IMG/VR virus record: IMGVR_UViG_3300020466_000079 | Location: 1-20,489 of that record | Length of the DNA stretch: 20,489 bases | Reading direction: 5' to 3' (one strand) | From: a virus | In this document: positions 1-8,967 of the stretch, in pieces | Position numbering within the stretch: the first letter of the stretch is position 1 | How the letters are laid out: every line of letters begins with the position of its first letter | Made by a program: the position numbers and the translations under genes | The notes under the pieces: model-generated | The model's input: only the letters and a program-made list of their open reading frames with translations | Databases searched by the model: none | Told to the model about the DNA's origin: nothing

Positions 1-636
1 CCTTCTAGTCTTGGGCAGGGTGGCCCTACGATGACTGATTTGGAGTCGTATGCTGTTGACAGCGCTCGCGGCAGCGGAAGCGGAAGTCAGACTGATGGTG
101 ATAGGGCTTTAGATGCGATAGAAGCTGACTTGATGTCTGGTGGCCGTGAGTTTGGTGATTTGCGGACTTTGCAAGGCGCTTTGGTTAAGCTTCGTGGTTC
201 TTTGAACGCTAATGAATTGCAGCGTTCTCGTAGGTTGGAAGATTTTGCTTTGGCGCTCGATCAGTATCGACGCCAAGCAGATCTTATGCGTCGTCAACTT
301 CCTGGTGGTTTTAATCGTCGTGGGATGTTGAATAGCGGTCAGTTTGATCGTGGTATGGGTGAGTTTGAGGCGCAGGTTATTCGTGACGAATTGTCGCAGC
401 GTCATAAGTTGCAGCGTGTGTTGCAGGATCTTGGTTTTGCTGATCGTTCTGCTGGTTATGAGTTTGATGAAACTATTCGCGAGAATGCAATTGGGGAAGC
501 GTTGGCTTCTGCTAGAGCGGCAGCCAATTTCTCTGTTGCTGGTTTAGATGGTGGTTATTCGCCTGTGGGTGAGAACAAATGGAATCAGTATGGGGATAGT
601 TACATGGATGCTTTGAAGAAAAGCATTTACGGTTAG
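1..636 (+). CDS. Putative internal virion / ejection-type protein, probably 5'-truncated by the window edge
   Basis: This helical, Arg/Gln-rich protein has at least 201 residues from the ATG at 31. The frame is open to base 1 with no stop, and the codons before the ATG (CCT TCT AGT CTT GGG CAG GGT) use the same T-ending codons as the rest of the gene. I therefore think the gene starts outside the window and the ATG at 31 may be internal. The alternative is a true start at 31, preceded by AGGGTGG and overlapping an upstream stop as ATGA. An N-terminal Gly/Ser stretch precedes a long helical region with no membrane segment. Size and position ahead of a 413-aa and an 1863-aa protein resemble the T7 gp14-gp15-gp16 internal core series. 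That is an analogy of layout; I see no recognisable motif. Confidence 0.7.
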   Translation, partial: PSSLGQGGPTMTDLESYAVDSARGSGSGSQTDGDRALDAIEADLMSGGREFGDLRTLQGALVKLRGSLNANELQRSRRLEDFALALDQYRRQADLMRRQLPGGFNRRGMLNSGQFDRGMGEFEAQVIRDELSQRHKLQRVLQDLGFADRSAGYEFDETIRENAIGEALASARAAANFSVAGLDGGYSPVGENKWNQYGDSYMDALKKSIYG

Positions 637-644
637 GAATTGAT

Positions 645-1886
645 ATGGGTACGAATCCTAAAGGTGGACTGGGAGATATCGGCGGTTTTCTCGGCGGTCT
701 TGGGAATGCCGCATTAGGTTTATTCTCTGGGGATATAGGCAAAAAATCTACTTGGGGTGGGAATCCTGGACCTAGCAGTGCATCACCTGAGGTTGAGGAA
801 TTTCTTGACCCTCAAATTGCTGCTCAACGAGATAGGGCTGCTGCTGAACGGATAGCAGGTTACAAAGAAGGTGCTGATGGCCCGTTTATGGGTCCTTGGG
901 GCTCGGGGCAATTTGGTCCTGGCCCTGGGTCGAGTACTGCGGTTAATCCTGAGTGGCAGCAAGAAGGTTTCTTCTTGCCTGAAGATAATGTTCCACGTGG
1001 CCGTTTCGATGATTTGCTAGATCTTTACGATCAGATGCATGCTTCTGATACTGCGGCTGCTCAAGATTATTACAACACCATTCAACAATACATAAGTGGT
1101 GCTGGGTCTGGTCGCGCAGGTCAAATACGGTCAGACACAAATGCTATTAATCGTCAATTGGATAATGTGTTTTCTGCTACTGAGGATCGAGATAAGAACA
1201 ATGATCTTCGATTTGAAGCAGAGTTTCAGACTGCTATTGACGGGATGGAAGATACGCAGGAAGCTGCGGATCTTCGTTTAGGGACTTGGGGTATTGACCC
1301 TCAACGGTGGACTGCTGGTGCTGGTGCTGAGACTGCTGCGTTGTTGACTTCGCAGGCTCAGAATGGTGCTCGTTTCGCTAACGAAATGGGTGCCATTATG
1401 AAGATGGCTCATGGTATGGCTACTGCTCGTGTGAATCAAGGTATGGCCGCTGAGGCTCGTAATCTTGCTAATACGGTTTCTCAGTTGGGGTTGCAAGCAC
1501 AGCTTCAATTGAAGTCGAACATGCAAGCAATTGACCGAGAGCTTCTTATGAATAAGATTGGTGTTGAGCAAGCGTCACTTGCTATGGATGCTGCTAATAG
1601 TCAAGCTGAGGCTGACGCTGCTGCTGCTTTGAATGCTTATCAGGTTATGGCTGCGGCTACGGACACTAGTTCGCAGTTATGGCAAGCTGCTGATCAGCTT
1701 CAGTTATCTGATGATTTGTTTGAGCGTACACCAATGATCCCTCAGATTCCTGACAATACTCGTCCTTGGGGCGGCACGATGATTACGCCAGAAGGTTTCG
1801 AGCAAGGTTTTGAAGCCTTTTATAATAGCCCCGCAGAGTTGAGAGAACTTTTAGAAACATATTTGGCAATGGACAAAAACGCCTGA
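645..1886 (+). CDS. Putative virion-associated protein (413 aa), Gly-rich N terminus and helical body
   Basis: The ATG follows the previous stop by 8 bases and has an AGGAATTGAT ribosome binding site. Residues 1-35 are rich in Gly, Leu and Phe (GGFLGGLGNAALGLF), which could form an amphipathic, membrane-active segment. Residues 70-110 are Gly/Pro-rich and probably disordered. Residues about 120-350 are Ala/Gln/Asn-rich and look helical or coiled-coil. There is no catalytic motif and no signal peptide. It lies between the 201-aa and 1863-aa genes on one transcript, which supports a structural or DNA-ejection role. Function is inferred from position and composition only; a tail-assembly protein is an alternative. 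Confidence 0.7.
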   Translation: MGTNPKGGLGDIGGFLGGLGNAALGLFSGDIGKKSTWGGNPGPSSASPEVEEFLDPQIAAQRDRAAAERIAGYKEGADGPFMGPWGSGQFGPGPGSSTAVNPEWQQEGFFLPEDNVPRGRFDDLLDLYDQMHASDTAAAQDYYNTIQQYISGAGSGRAGQIRSDTNAINRQLDNVFSATEDRDKNNDLRFEAEFQTAIDGMEDTQEAADLRLGTWGIDPQRWTAGAGAETAALLTSQAQNGARFANEMGAIMKMAHGMATARVNQGMAAEARNLANTVSQLGLQAQLQLKSNMQAIDRELLMNKIGVEQASLAMDAANSQAEADAAAALNAYQVMAAATDTSSQLWQAADQLQLSDDLFERTPMIPQIPDNTRPWGGTMITPEGFEQGFEAFYNSPAELRELLETYLAMDKNA

Positions 1887-1895
1887 TAGGAAGCT

Positions 1896-4800
1896 ATGGT
1901 TGACCGAAGAGACATGTTGGCGGCGATAAAGCCGCCTCCTTCCATAGATCTTTCTCCTGATTCTGGGCATATAGATTTAAGTCCAGATGTTCCAATTGAA
2001 AGCAAAGCTTCTTCAAATATTTGGGGTATAGATCTAAGTGTGCCAACACCTCGCCCTAAAGGGGGCGGAGGTTTTCTTGGTCCTTTAGGTAAAATAATTG
2101 ACATTGTTGATACGCCTCGTGCGGCGATTGTGTCAACGGCTAAAGAAATAACTGACTTGTTGCAGGGCGAAGGTTTTTCGCCTACTGATTGGTGGAATCA
2201 AACTTCTGACAATTATATGGTCGGTCAGTTTATGCAGGACGAGGGGTGGGGTACGGGCACTGGCTGGGACATAGCTATTGGGTTGCCTTTAGATATTGCT
2301 CTTGATCCGTTAACGTATTTGACTGGTGGTGCTGGAGCCGCTGCTCGTATTGGTACGTGGCGAAAAGCTTCTGATGCTTTACGCAAAGCTGCTGATGCGG
2401 CTGATGCTGCTGGAGATGCCGTTAAAGCTAAAAGGTTAAATGAGTCCGCTGTCAGGGTAGCTAAGAATCGTTCTATTCTTTCTGGCGGCGATGATTTAGC
2501 TGAAATTGGTTTGAATCCTGCTGGTATGGGCTTTACTGCGTTTGGCACAGGTCGTGTTGGTCGTAAACTTGTTGAGCCTCTTGCTAACCGTGCGTCAGGG
2601 GGCAGGTTTAGTCAATGGGCTGACGCTAGAAGGATTAAACAAGTACCTAAGTATTTGTTAGATGATGCTGCGTTTGATCTTTCTAGCGCTACTCAGCAAG
2701 GTCTGAAAAACCAAGAAGCGGTTTTGACGACTATGAAGAATATACGGTCTGGTCAAGCAGTAGGGAATGTTTCGCCGCAAGTTAAGCAAGCAGCGAAGCT
2801 TGCGGCAAGCATGGCTGTTGATGTTGGTCCTCGCTTAGGTAAGGGAAGTGCTTTGTTTGGGCGCACCATTGCTATGGGCCCTGGAAGACTTTTTAATACA
2901 GCAATTGCTAAGACCCCGTATTTGAGACAGATGTCTCTTGCTTTGAGCGGTGATTCTGGAGCTTTTAAAATGGCTTCTAGAGGTTACGGTCTGGAAGGCG
3001 AGAAATTAACTGATGGCGATATTTTGTTTCAGATGCAGGCTTGGGACAATCTTGATATAGCGAAAGACGCTGAAAGAGGTTTCAATGTTGCTTTCGGAGA
3101 TTTAGCTGCAAAGACAAGAAAAAGTTTAGATGATATTAATGAAGGGCTTAGAACAAAAGGTCAGCCTGAATTAAGTACTGAAGATTTTATGGTTCTTAGT
3201 GGGCAAGAAGCTGCTGAGAATTTGAGTGAAGCTCAACAAGTGGCTAGTGGTTTGCTCGTAGGTAGCGACAGAGCTAATGCTCAAAGAATTGTTCAAGCTT
3301 TTTGGAGAGATGCTCGTGAGCAATTTAATGCTCACGTTAGGGGAACTGATCAGTTAAGCGACGTTGGGCAGTTTGAAGAAATGGTTAGCGAGGCTTATGC
3401 TGCTCGTTATCTTGATTTAGATGATCCTGTGGCTCAGGTTGTGGGTAACACTAGAGATTCTTGGACTGCTCCGTTGCCTGAGTCTGGGCGAATGAAAGGC
3501 AGTCCTTTTCAGCCTCGGACTTATGTTGCTGTTCCTGATGGCCCTAATCAAACAAATATTTTTATGGGAGAAGAACTTGTTCCTCCAGCGCAACATCCTA
3601 AAGGTTTAGGTGTTAGGGAACAAATGGTTGAAATTGGGAAACGTGTTTACGGTTCTGAGTTTCAAGACATATTTAAGAAAGATTTTTTTGAAGTTATTCC
3701 TAGGTACGGCCAAGACTTAGCTCGTCGTGTCCGTCATCAACGATGGTTTAACGAAAATTTAAGTTCTGGTTTGATTAACAGAGCAACTGTTGATCAAGGA
3801 TCTGTTCGTTTTAATAGAGATTTAGCTGTAAATTTAGAAAAGTTTCTTGCTAAAGCTCGCAAAGCAGAAATGCAGAAAGCGAAACAGTTAGGCCGCAGTC
3901 GTTCGTTGGTTGAGAAAGCTCGACAAACTGCGGTAAAAGCTAGGCCTGGGCAAGAAGAAGAACTTGTTGGGGTTCAGAATTTGTTGGTTCGTTTAGACAA
4001 CGAAGCTCGTGAGATAAGCAAGATTGCTAATGGGTTAGAAGAAGCTCTTGGGCTTACCGATCTTTCGGATGAAGCTCGGGATGTTCTTGTCAGGATTGCT
4101 AACGGAACGTTTGATTCTGCTGACACTGCTACGCCTATAGGTTCTAAAGTATTTCAAGAGATTGTTTCTGTTGTTGAACCAGCGCAACAGCGTTTGTCGA
4201 TGTTGCGTAATTATCAGCGTCAGTTGCAAGAAGTTTCTGGTGGTGTGCAGGCTATGTCTGCGCCTGGAGTTGCGTCTAGTTTAGGTGATGCTCAGATCCA
4301 ACGTTTCTTGACAAGGTTGGATCGAGAGATCAGCGATTTAGAAGAAGTGTTTATTGGTCTTAATCGTGGGCTGATGCGGGGTGCGGAGAAGGGCGAAGAA
4401 GTTGTTGCTATGAAGTCGATTGTTAAATTGACTGACGATATCAACAATCCTAAATATCCTATTTCGTACACTACGACTCGTGTTGAGGGTCCTGCTCAGG
4501 TGCAGCGACGGGTACGAACGATGTCTCCTGAGCGTGCTGAGAGTTTGCGTGATGTTCGCACAACGAAGCAGCCTGATCAGGCGATGAAGCAACGACGTGA
4601 AGCTGGCAGGTTTGCTTCTGGTCAAGAACCTGATTTGCGTCCAGAGTTTGTTTCTGGCGCTGTTGAAACTCCGCCATTGACGAGACACACAATTCAGACT
4701 CCTAATGAAACGTTTCATGTTGATCGTTACATTTCTCCAAGTGCGGGTGATTTAGGTTGGCAGATTTCTGGGGAAAGTCTGGAAGCTGGGCATCCTCTTG

Positions 4801-7487
4801 CTGGGGGCAGCAAGGTGTATGCCAGTTTGGGTGAGGCTTTGGATGAGGTGTACTCTCAGCTTGGCTACGTCAAGGTGCAAGATAGATTGCCGAATGGCAA
4901 ATTTAGTGGCAAATATTTTGTGCGAGAGGTAACTGTTCCTAAGGATTCTCCGTTGTGGAGAACTCAGTCTGGTAAGTCTTGGGCAGAGCGTATGGAGAAG
5001 ATGGGTCAGCTTTCCAATCAGCTTGATGCTGAAGCGCTGATTGCTGGTAAGTCTGTTGAAGATGCTGAAGATTACATTCGAGGGCTGGTTCGAGAGTTAG
5101 ACGGTTCCGATACTGTTATTGGTTTGCAAGACGAGATTGCTCGTTTGCGTGCTTACAACGAAGCGCAGCAGGGTTCACGTCATTGGTTTTATGAACTTGT
5201 ACAACAAGCTCCTGCTAGGGAAGCTGGCGAGGCGAGTCTTTGGCCTCCTCGCTCTAGGGCTATTTGGCGTAATGCTGATGGTACAGATAAAACGATTTAT
5301 GAGGTTGGGCAGGAGTTGGGCCTTGATGATGCGACGATAGCTAAACGCTATGTCGATCAGCACAGTCGAGTTGTTAAGACTCGTGGTCCTAAGAAAGCTC
5401 AGTCGAAGAAAACGATTAGGGCTCAGAAGAAGGGGCGGCAAGAAGCGTTTGAGGGCGCTGGTGCTCCGCAGACTCGTTTGGCTCCTCGTGAGTTTAGCGA
5501 TGACTTGACACGGATTACGAAGAATTTGGAAGATGATATGCCGTGGCGTCAGTTTGACGTTGAACGGAATGGTTTCTTTCAGGCTCAGGGAAGGCCTGTG
5601 CCTCGGGCTGTTACTGATGTTGAAGAGAAGATGGCTTATCTTCAAAATACTTATAACAGGGTTCAACAAAAGATCGATGAGGCTGCTAACAGGGCTGCGA
5701 AACTTAAAGATGATATTGCGGCTGCGGAAGCGAGAGTTGCTGCTAGGGAAGGCGACTACGAGTTTTTGGCTAATGAAATTCACATTGCAAGACAAGCTCA
5801 GCATGCTGAACATATGAATCTTGTTGCTGAGATGAATCGAATGAAGAATTCGGGCAGTGTAGATGATTGGTTGCGTACGGCAGACAATGATGATGAAGCG
5901 ATGATGTATGTGATGCAGAATCGCGGAATGTACACAGCGTTTTTAGATGCGTATGGTGAAGCTCAGTCTAACTTTATTCAGTCGTTTAGGAATTTAGATA
6001 AGAAGTTGACTCCTTCTGGCGACAATTATGCTGTTGGCGGATTGAGTGATGCGGGTTATAACACTTTGGAAGCAGGGATTGTTGCTGGCGCAAAGCTTGG
6101 CGATTACCAAGAAGTCAAAAAGTTTGTTGAGCAATACCGCAAGATAGCTAACTGGTGGAAAGCGCAGGCTGTAAGTACTCCAGGGTTTATTCTTCGCAAC
6201 CTTATGGGTGGCTTGTGGATGAACTCTGCTCTTGCTGGTGTCGAAATGGGCACGCACAGCAAGGTTATTGCTATGGCTAAGGCTGCTGCTTTAGAAGGTA
6301 ACGGCAACGTTATCGATGGGGCTCGCGCTTTGTCTCAGGCGAATGGTGCGAAGCTTTCTGGTGTTGCTGGTCTTGGCGGTTTCCGTCGTGCTAGCGCTTA
6401 CGACTTTGAAGTCTTTGCTGAGCTTTTGGAAAGCGGTGCTGTTGGTAGCGGTCAGGCTTGGTCTGAAGTTGCAACTGCTGTTTCGCCTACTGCTACTGCG
6501 CCATTTGCTCGGGAAATTAACAGGTTTGGTCGTGTAAGATCTGGCGCAAAAATGGCTATGAGTGATGAAGCTACGACTTGGAATCCCTTTAGCGCAGATT
6601 TCAAAGGTTACGTTGGAGTTAGGGGCCAGAACGAACGTGCTGAGTTTATGCTTCGCGCTGCGTTAGGGTTTGACACAATGATGAAAGGCGGCAACAGCGT
6701 TGACGCTGTGCGCCAAATAAATAAGTATCATTTCGATTACTCTGATCTGACTGATGTTGAGAAAAAAATTAAGGATGTTATTCCTTTCTACACTTGGCAG
6801 AAGAATGTTATTCCTGTGTTGTTGGAGTCAATGGGGAAGCGTCCTCAGGCGTGGAGCAATTTGCTTCGTTGGAAGAAAGAACTTGAATTACATTCTCCGC
6901 AGCAAGGTTTAGTTCCTGATTACTTTGGTGAGAACATGGGTATTAGGTTGCCGTTTAAGATTCCTGGGATGGCTGGTGGGCGTTTGTACGCTATGCCTGA
7001 TCTTCCGTTTAGGAACTTGGCGATCTTTGCGAAGGAACCTACTTCTCCTATTCGTGTTCCGTTAGAGTCTGCGTTCCCTTGGGTCAAGATGCCTGTTGAG
7101 ATTTGGGCTAAGAAGCAGTCGTTTGCTGATATTCCGTTTAGCGGAAGGTTCCAACAGGTTCCAAGTTGGGGCAAGATTCCTGGGTTGATGCCGATACTAA
7201 GCGCTATGGGTAAGGCTCAGAAGAATTCTAAGGGTGAGTGGGTGATGCGTGACAATGATATTTATGCTGTGGATCAGTTCTCTCCTGTGTTGGGTCGTAT
7301 GCGGAGGCTTATCCCTAATGAAAGCGCTAAGCAAAGACGTTTGATGCAGACTTGGGTATCCACCATGTTTGGTGGCGGGTTCCGTGTTAATGATCCTTGG
7401 GAAAAGAAGTCGCAACTCATTAGAGACAACACCAGTTTCGCTAATGAGTGGCGTGATATCATAGATATCGAAACAAGGAAAGTGTAG
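1896..7487 (+). CDS. Giant virion protein (1863 aa), likely DNA-ejection / internal core protein
   Basis: The ATG is preceded by AGGAAGCT, and the gene stops 1 base before the endolysin start. Near residues 115-150 there is a Gly/Ala-rich hydrophobic stretch with DIALDPLTYLTGGAG. Long charged coiled-coil segments occur around 650-760 and 1240-1310. A Lys/Arg-rich patch near 1160-1175 (RGPKKAQSKKTIRAQKKGRQ) could contact DNA. Around 1415-1435 there is STPGFILRNLMGG, and around 1610-1650 HFDYSDLTDVEKKIKDVIPF followed by YTWQKN. I recognise both motifs from very large phage virion proteins that are packaged and ejected with DNA. The length is well above T7 gp16 (1318 aa), and I see no clear lytic transglycosylase domain. 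The role is inferred; its membership in a large phage structural family is fairly secure. Confidence 0.8.
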   Translation: MVDRRDMLAAIKPPPSIDLSPDSGHIDLSPDVPIESKASSNIWGIDLSVPTPRPKGGGGFLGPLGKIIDIVDTPRAAIVSTAKEITDLLQGEGFSPTDWWNQTSDNYMVGQFMQDEGWGTGTGWDIAIGLPLDIALDPLTYLTGGAGAAARIGTWRKASDALRKAADAADAAGDAVKAKRLNESAVRVAKNRSILSGGDDLAEIGLNPAGMGFTAFGTGRVGRKLVEPLANRASGGRFSQWADARRIKQVPKYLLDDAAFDLSSATQQGLKNQEAVLTTMKNIRSGQAVGNVSPQVKQAAKLAASMAVDVGPRLGKGSALFGRTIAMGPGRLFNTAIAKTPYLRQMSLALSGDSGAFKMASRGYGLEGEKLTDGDILFQMQAWDNLDIAKDAERGFNVAFGDLAAKTRKSLDDINEGLRTKGQPELSTEDFMVLSGQEAAENLSEAQQVASGLLVGSDRANAQRIVQAFWRDAREQFNAHVRGTDQLSDVGQFEEMVSEAYAARYLDLDDPVAQVVGNTRDSWTAPLPESGRMKGSPFQPRTYVAVPDGPNQTNIFMGEELVPPAQHPKGLGVREQMVEIGKRVYGSEFQDIFKKDFFEVIPRYGQDLARRVRHQRWFNENLSSGLINRATVDQGSVRFNRDLAVNLEKFLAKARKAEMQKAKQLGRSRSLVEKARQTAVKARPGQEEELVGVQNLLVRLDNEAREISKIANGLEEALGLTDLSDEARDVLVRIANGTFDSADTATPIGSKVFQEIVSVVEPAQQRLSMLRNYQRQLQEVSGGVQAMSAPGVASSLGDAQIQRFLTRLDREISDLEEVFIGLNRGLMRGAEKGEEVVAMKSIVKLTDDINNPKYPISYTTTRVEGPAQVQRRVRTMSPERAESLRDVRTTKQPDQAMKQRREAGRFASGQEPDLRPEFVSGAVETPPLTRHTIQTPNETFHVDRYISPSAGDLGWQISGESLEAGHPLAGGSKVYASLGEALDEVYSQLGYVKVQDRLPNGKFSGKYFVREVTVPKDSPLWRTQSGKSWAERMEKMGQLSNQLDAEALIAGKSVEDAEDYIRGLVRELDGSDTVIGLQDEIARLRAYNEAQQGSRHWFYELVQQAPAREAGEASLWPPRSRAIWRNADGTDKTIYEVGQELGLDDATIAKRYVDQHSRVVKTRGPKKAQSKKTIRAQKKGRQEAFEGAGAPQTRLAPREFSDDLTRITKNLEDDMPWRQFDVERNGFFQAQGRPVPRAVTDVEEKMAYLQNTYNRVQQKIDEAANRAAKLKDDIAAAEARVAAREGDYEFLANEIHIARQAQHAEHMNLVAEMNRMKNSGSVDDWLRTADNDDEAMMYVMQNRGMYTAFLDAYGEAQSNFIQSFRNLDKKLTPSGDNYAVGGLSDAGYNTLEAGIVAGAKLGDYQEVKKFVEQYRKIANWWKAQAVSTPGFILRNLMGGLWMNSALAGVEMGTHSKVIAMAKAAALEGNGNVIDGARALSQANGAKLSGVAGLGGFRRASAYDFEVFAELLESGAVGSGQAWSEVATAVSPTATAPFAREINRFGRVRSGAKMAMSDEATTWNPFSADFKGYVGVRGQNERAEFMLRAALGFDTMMKGGNSVDAVRQINKYHFDYSDLTDVEKKIKDVIPFYTWQKNVIPVLLESMGKRPQAWSNLLRWKKELELHSPQQGLVPDYFGENMGIRLPFKIPGMAGGRLYAMPDLPFRNLAIFAKEPTSPIRVPLESAFPWVKMPVEIWAKKQSFADIPFSGRFQQVPSWGKIPGLMPILSAMGKAQKNSKGEWVMRDNDIYAVDQFSPVLGRMRRLIPNESAKQRRLMQTWVSTMFGGGFRVNDPWEKKSQLIRDNTSFANEWRDIIDIETRKV

Positions 7488-7488
7488 C

Positions 7489-8256
7489 GTGGCCCTTACC
7501 ATTATTTCTCGGTCGGGTTGGGAAGCCCGACCTCCTAAGAAACCTTTTACGAAACTGAAGCGGTGGCGGATTAAGGGAATTGTTTTGCATCATAGCGGTG
7601 TGAAGAATGGCCCTACGGGTGTGACTGCCGTTAAGCAATATGAGCGTTTCCATATGGATTCTCGTGGCTGGAAAGCTATTGCTTATAACTGGCTTGTAGA
7701 CGAGAAGGGTGTTGTTTATGAGGGCAGAGGTCCTGGTATTCAGTCTGGTGCTACTAAGGGTTGGAATAGTCGTACTGAGTCGATTTGTTATACAGGTTGG
7801 GGTGCGGCGAAAGTTAGCAACCAAGCTTTAGTTTCTATTAAGGCTTTGATTAACGACATTCAGGAGCGTTACGATCATGGACTTTGGGTCAAAGGACACA
7901 GAGACTTGGGTAATTCAACTTGCCCTGGTAATTGGCTTTATGACTGGCTTCGCGCAGGGATGCCCGTCGATGAAGGAGATTGGGCTCAGATCGACTGGGC
8001 GTCCATCACAGCGCATTTAGACAGGTTAAAGGGGGTAGTATCACACTCCCCCCTCTCCGCTCGCCGTAGGAGCCGTGGAGCGGCTGTCAGGGCAGTTCAG
8101 GAACGCCTAACTGATCTAGGTTACGAACCTGGGGGTATTGACGGTATATTTGGTCGAAACACAACTAAAGCAGTTAAAGATTTCCAAAGAAAATTTGGAT
8201 TCTTAAAAGTTGACGGTGTTGTAGGTATGCAAACTTGGGATGTCTTGTTTGCATAA
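7489..8256 (+). CDS. Endolysin: N-acetylmuramoyl-L-alanine amidase with C-terminal peptidoglycan-binding domain
   Basis: This enzyme should cut the bond between N-acetylmuramic acid and L-alanine in peptidoglycan at lysis. Residues about 1-155 form an Amidase_2/PGRP (T7 lysozyme-like) domain. Likely zinc ligands are H34 in IVLHHSG, H137 in KGHRDLG and C145 in STCPG; AYNWLV at 65-70 matches the family's substrate-groove strand. A linker with SPLSARRRSRG leads to a PG_binding_1 domain at about 195-255 (VRAVQERLTDLGY, GGIDGIFGRNTTKAVKDFQ, DGVVGMQTW). The start is GTG, set by the preceding AAGGAAAG and by the upstream stop 1 base away. There is no signal peptide, so export through the downstream holin is expected. 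The family call is confident. Confidence 0.95.
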   Translation: MALTIISRSGWEARPPKKPFTKLKRWRIKGIVLHHSGVKNGPTGVTAVKQYERFHMDSRGWKAIAYNWLVDEKGVVYEGRGPGIQSGATKGWNSRTESICYTGWGAAKVSNQALVSIKALINDIQERYDHGLWVKGHRDLGNSTCPGNWLYDWLRAGMPVDEGDWAQIDWASITAHLDRLKGVVSHSPLSARRRSRGAAVRAVQERLTDLGYEPGGIDGIFGRNTTKAVKDFQRKFGFLKVDGVVGMQTWDVLFA

Positions 8257-8295
8257 GTGGGCCAAAGTTACCTTATTATAGGAAGCGAGATACAA

Positions 8296-8442
8296 ATGTC
8301 CGAAGAAACAAAACAGCATAAAGATTCTTCTTCTGTTGACAACATGCAAGCAATGGGAATGAAAGCTAAAGAAGCAGCTTCGTTCTTACGTTCAACAGCA
8401 TTAGGAAATCAGAACTCGGGCGGACGCCCGTTTGGGAAGTGA
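8296..8442 (+). CDS. Small hypothetical protein in the lysis cassette (48 aa)
   Basis: The ATG at 8296 is preceded by AGGAAGCGAG, so I prefer it to an in-frame upstream start at 8257. The product is hydrophilic, begins MSEETKQHKDSSS, ends GGRPFGK, and has no membrane segment, so it is not itself a holin. It lies between the endolysin and the holin and stops just before the holin start. A lysis-related role is possible from position only. I do not recognise the family. Confidence 0.6.
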   Translation: MSEETKQHKDSSSVDNMQAMGMKAKEAASFLRSTALGNQNSGGRPFGK

Positions 8443-8443
8443 A

Positions 8444-8638
8444 ATGACTGAAGGTTCAGCCAAGAAACCATTTGACTGGGGCGATTGGATCGAGCGTTCT
8501 GTTTGGACTGCGGTCGAAGCAGGGCTCGCCATTCTTGTTGTTACAGACGTATCCAGCATGAAAGCTGCTGCATCAGCAGCGGCAGCGGCTGGCATAGCGG
8601 CCTTGAAGTCGCTAGCCAAGCAACGTTTGGCTCGGTGA
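8444..8638 (+). CDS. Holin, r1t-like (64 aa)
   Basis: Holins form the membrane lesions that time lysis and release endolysins lacking a signal peptide. The sequence has the r1t-holin pattern: a short polar N terminus with W16 and W19, then the segment ERSVWTAVEAGLAILVVTD, a short turn, an Ala-rich second hydrophobic segment (AAASAAAAAGIAALKSLA), and a basic tail ending AKQRLAR. Two membrane passes are plausible. The ATG at 8444 has GGGAAG upstream; a TTG 12 bases earlier would extend the frame but is a poorer start. It lies just downstream of the endolysin, as expected in a lysis cassette, and its stop overlaps the next GTG as GTGA. Confidence 0.8.
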   Translation: MTEGSAKKPFDWGDWIERSVWTAVEAGLAILVVTDVSSMKAAASAAAAAGIAALKSLAKQRLAR

Positions 8639-8967
8639 CACTCGTGGGTGACGACGAGGCTCTCGATGACATCTGGGCAGATTGGATGGCAGAAGAGGGT
8701 TTAGAGATCGAAGAAGAAATCGAAATCACTCTTTTAGAATCTCGTGGCACCCTCGACATGCAAGACGGCACTCATGCTCAATGGTTAAATGGTGACCTTG
8801 GGGTGCTATTTACTTTTAGTCCCGAAGAAGTTTCTGATATAATTGACGCTTGGGATGACGCTGTTGGAGGCAACCTGTTGGCCTTGACCAGTTTGATGAA
8901 CTGGCTTCAAGGCTTTACAGCTTTTCTTAATACTTGTGTCAACGCAAAGTCAAACTTGGAAGATTAG
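8635..8967 (+). CDS. Hypothetical acidic protein (110 aa), last gene of the rightward block
   Basis: The chosen GTG overlaps the holin stop (GTGA), typical of translational coupling; a second in-frame GTG at 8644 is possible, and longer extensions would run through the holin gene. Residues 5-35 are highly acidic (DDEALDDIWADWMAEE). The middle region SPEEVSDIIDAWDD and a Leu-rich C-terminal helix suggest a small globular protein. No membrane segment is clear and I recognise no family. Its stop TAG overlaps the stop of the converging - strand gene by 4 bases. It could be a lysis accessory protein, but nothing in the sequence shows this. Confidence 0.65.
   Translation: MTLVGDDEALDDIWADWMAEEGLEIEEEIEITLLESRGTLDMQDGTHAQWLNGDLGVLFTFSPEEVSDIIDAWDDAVGGNLLALTSLMNWLQGFTAFLNTCVNAKSNLED

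Noticed and set aside
5175-5813. 212-codon - strand frame inside the giant virion gene
   Set aside because: It is antisense to a well-supported coding region and its Ser/Leu/Arg-rich composition mirrors the T-rich codon use of the real gene.
8485-8634. 5' extension of the 110-aa gene through the holin
   Set aside because: The Cys/Ser/Arg-rich extension is the holin gene read in another frame; the GTG at 8635 overlapping the holin stop is better.
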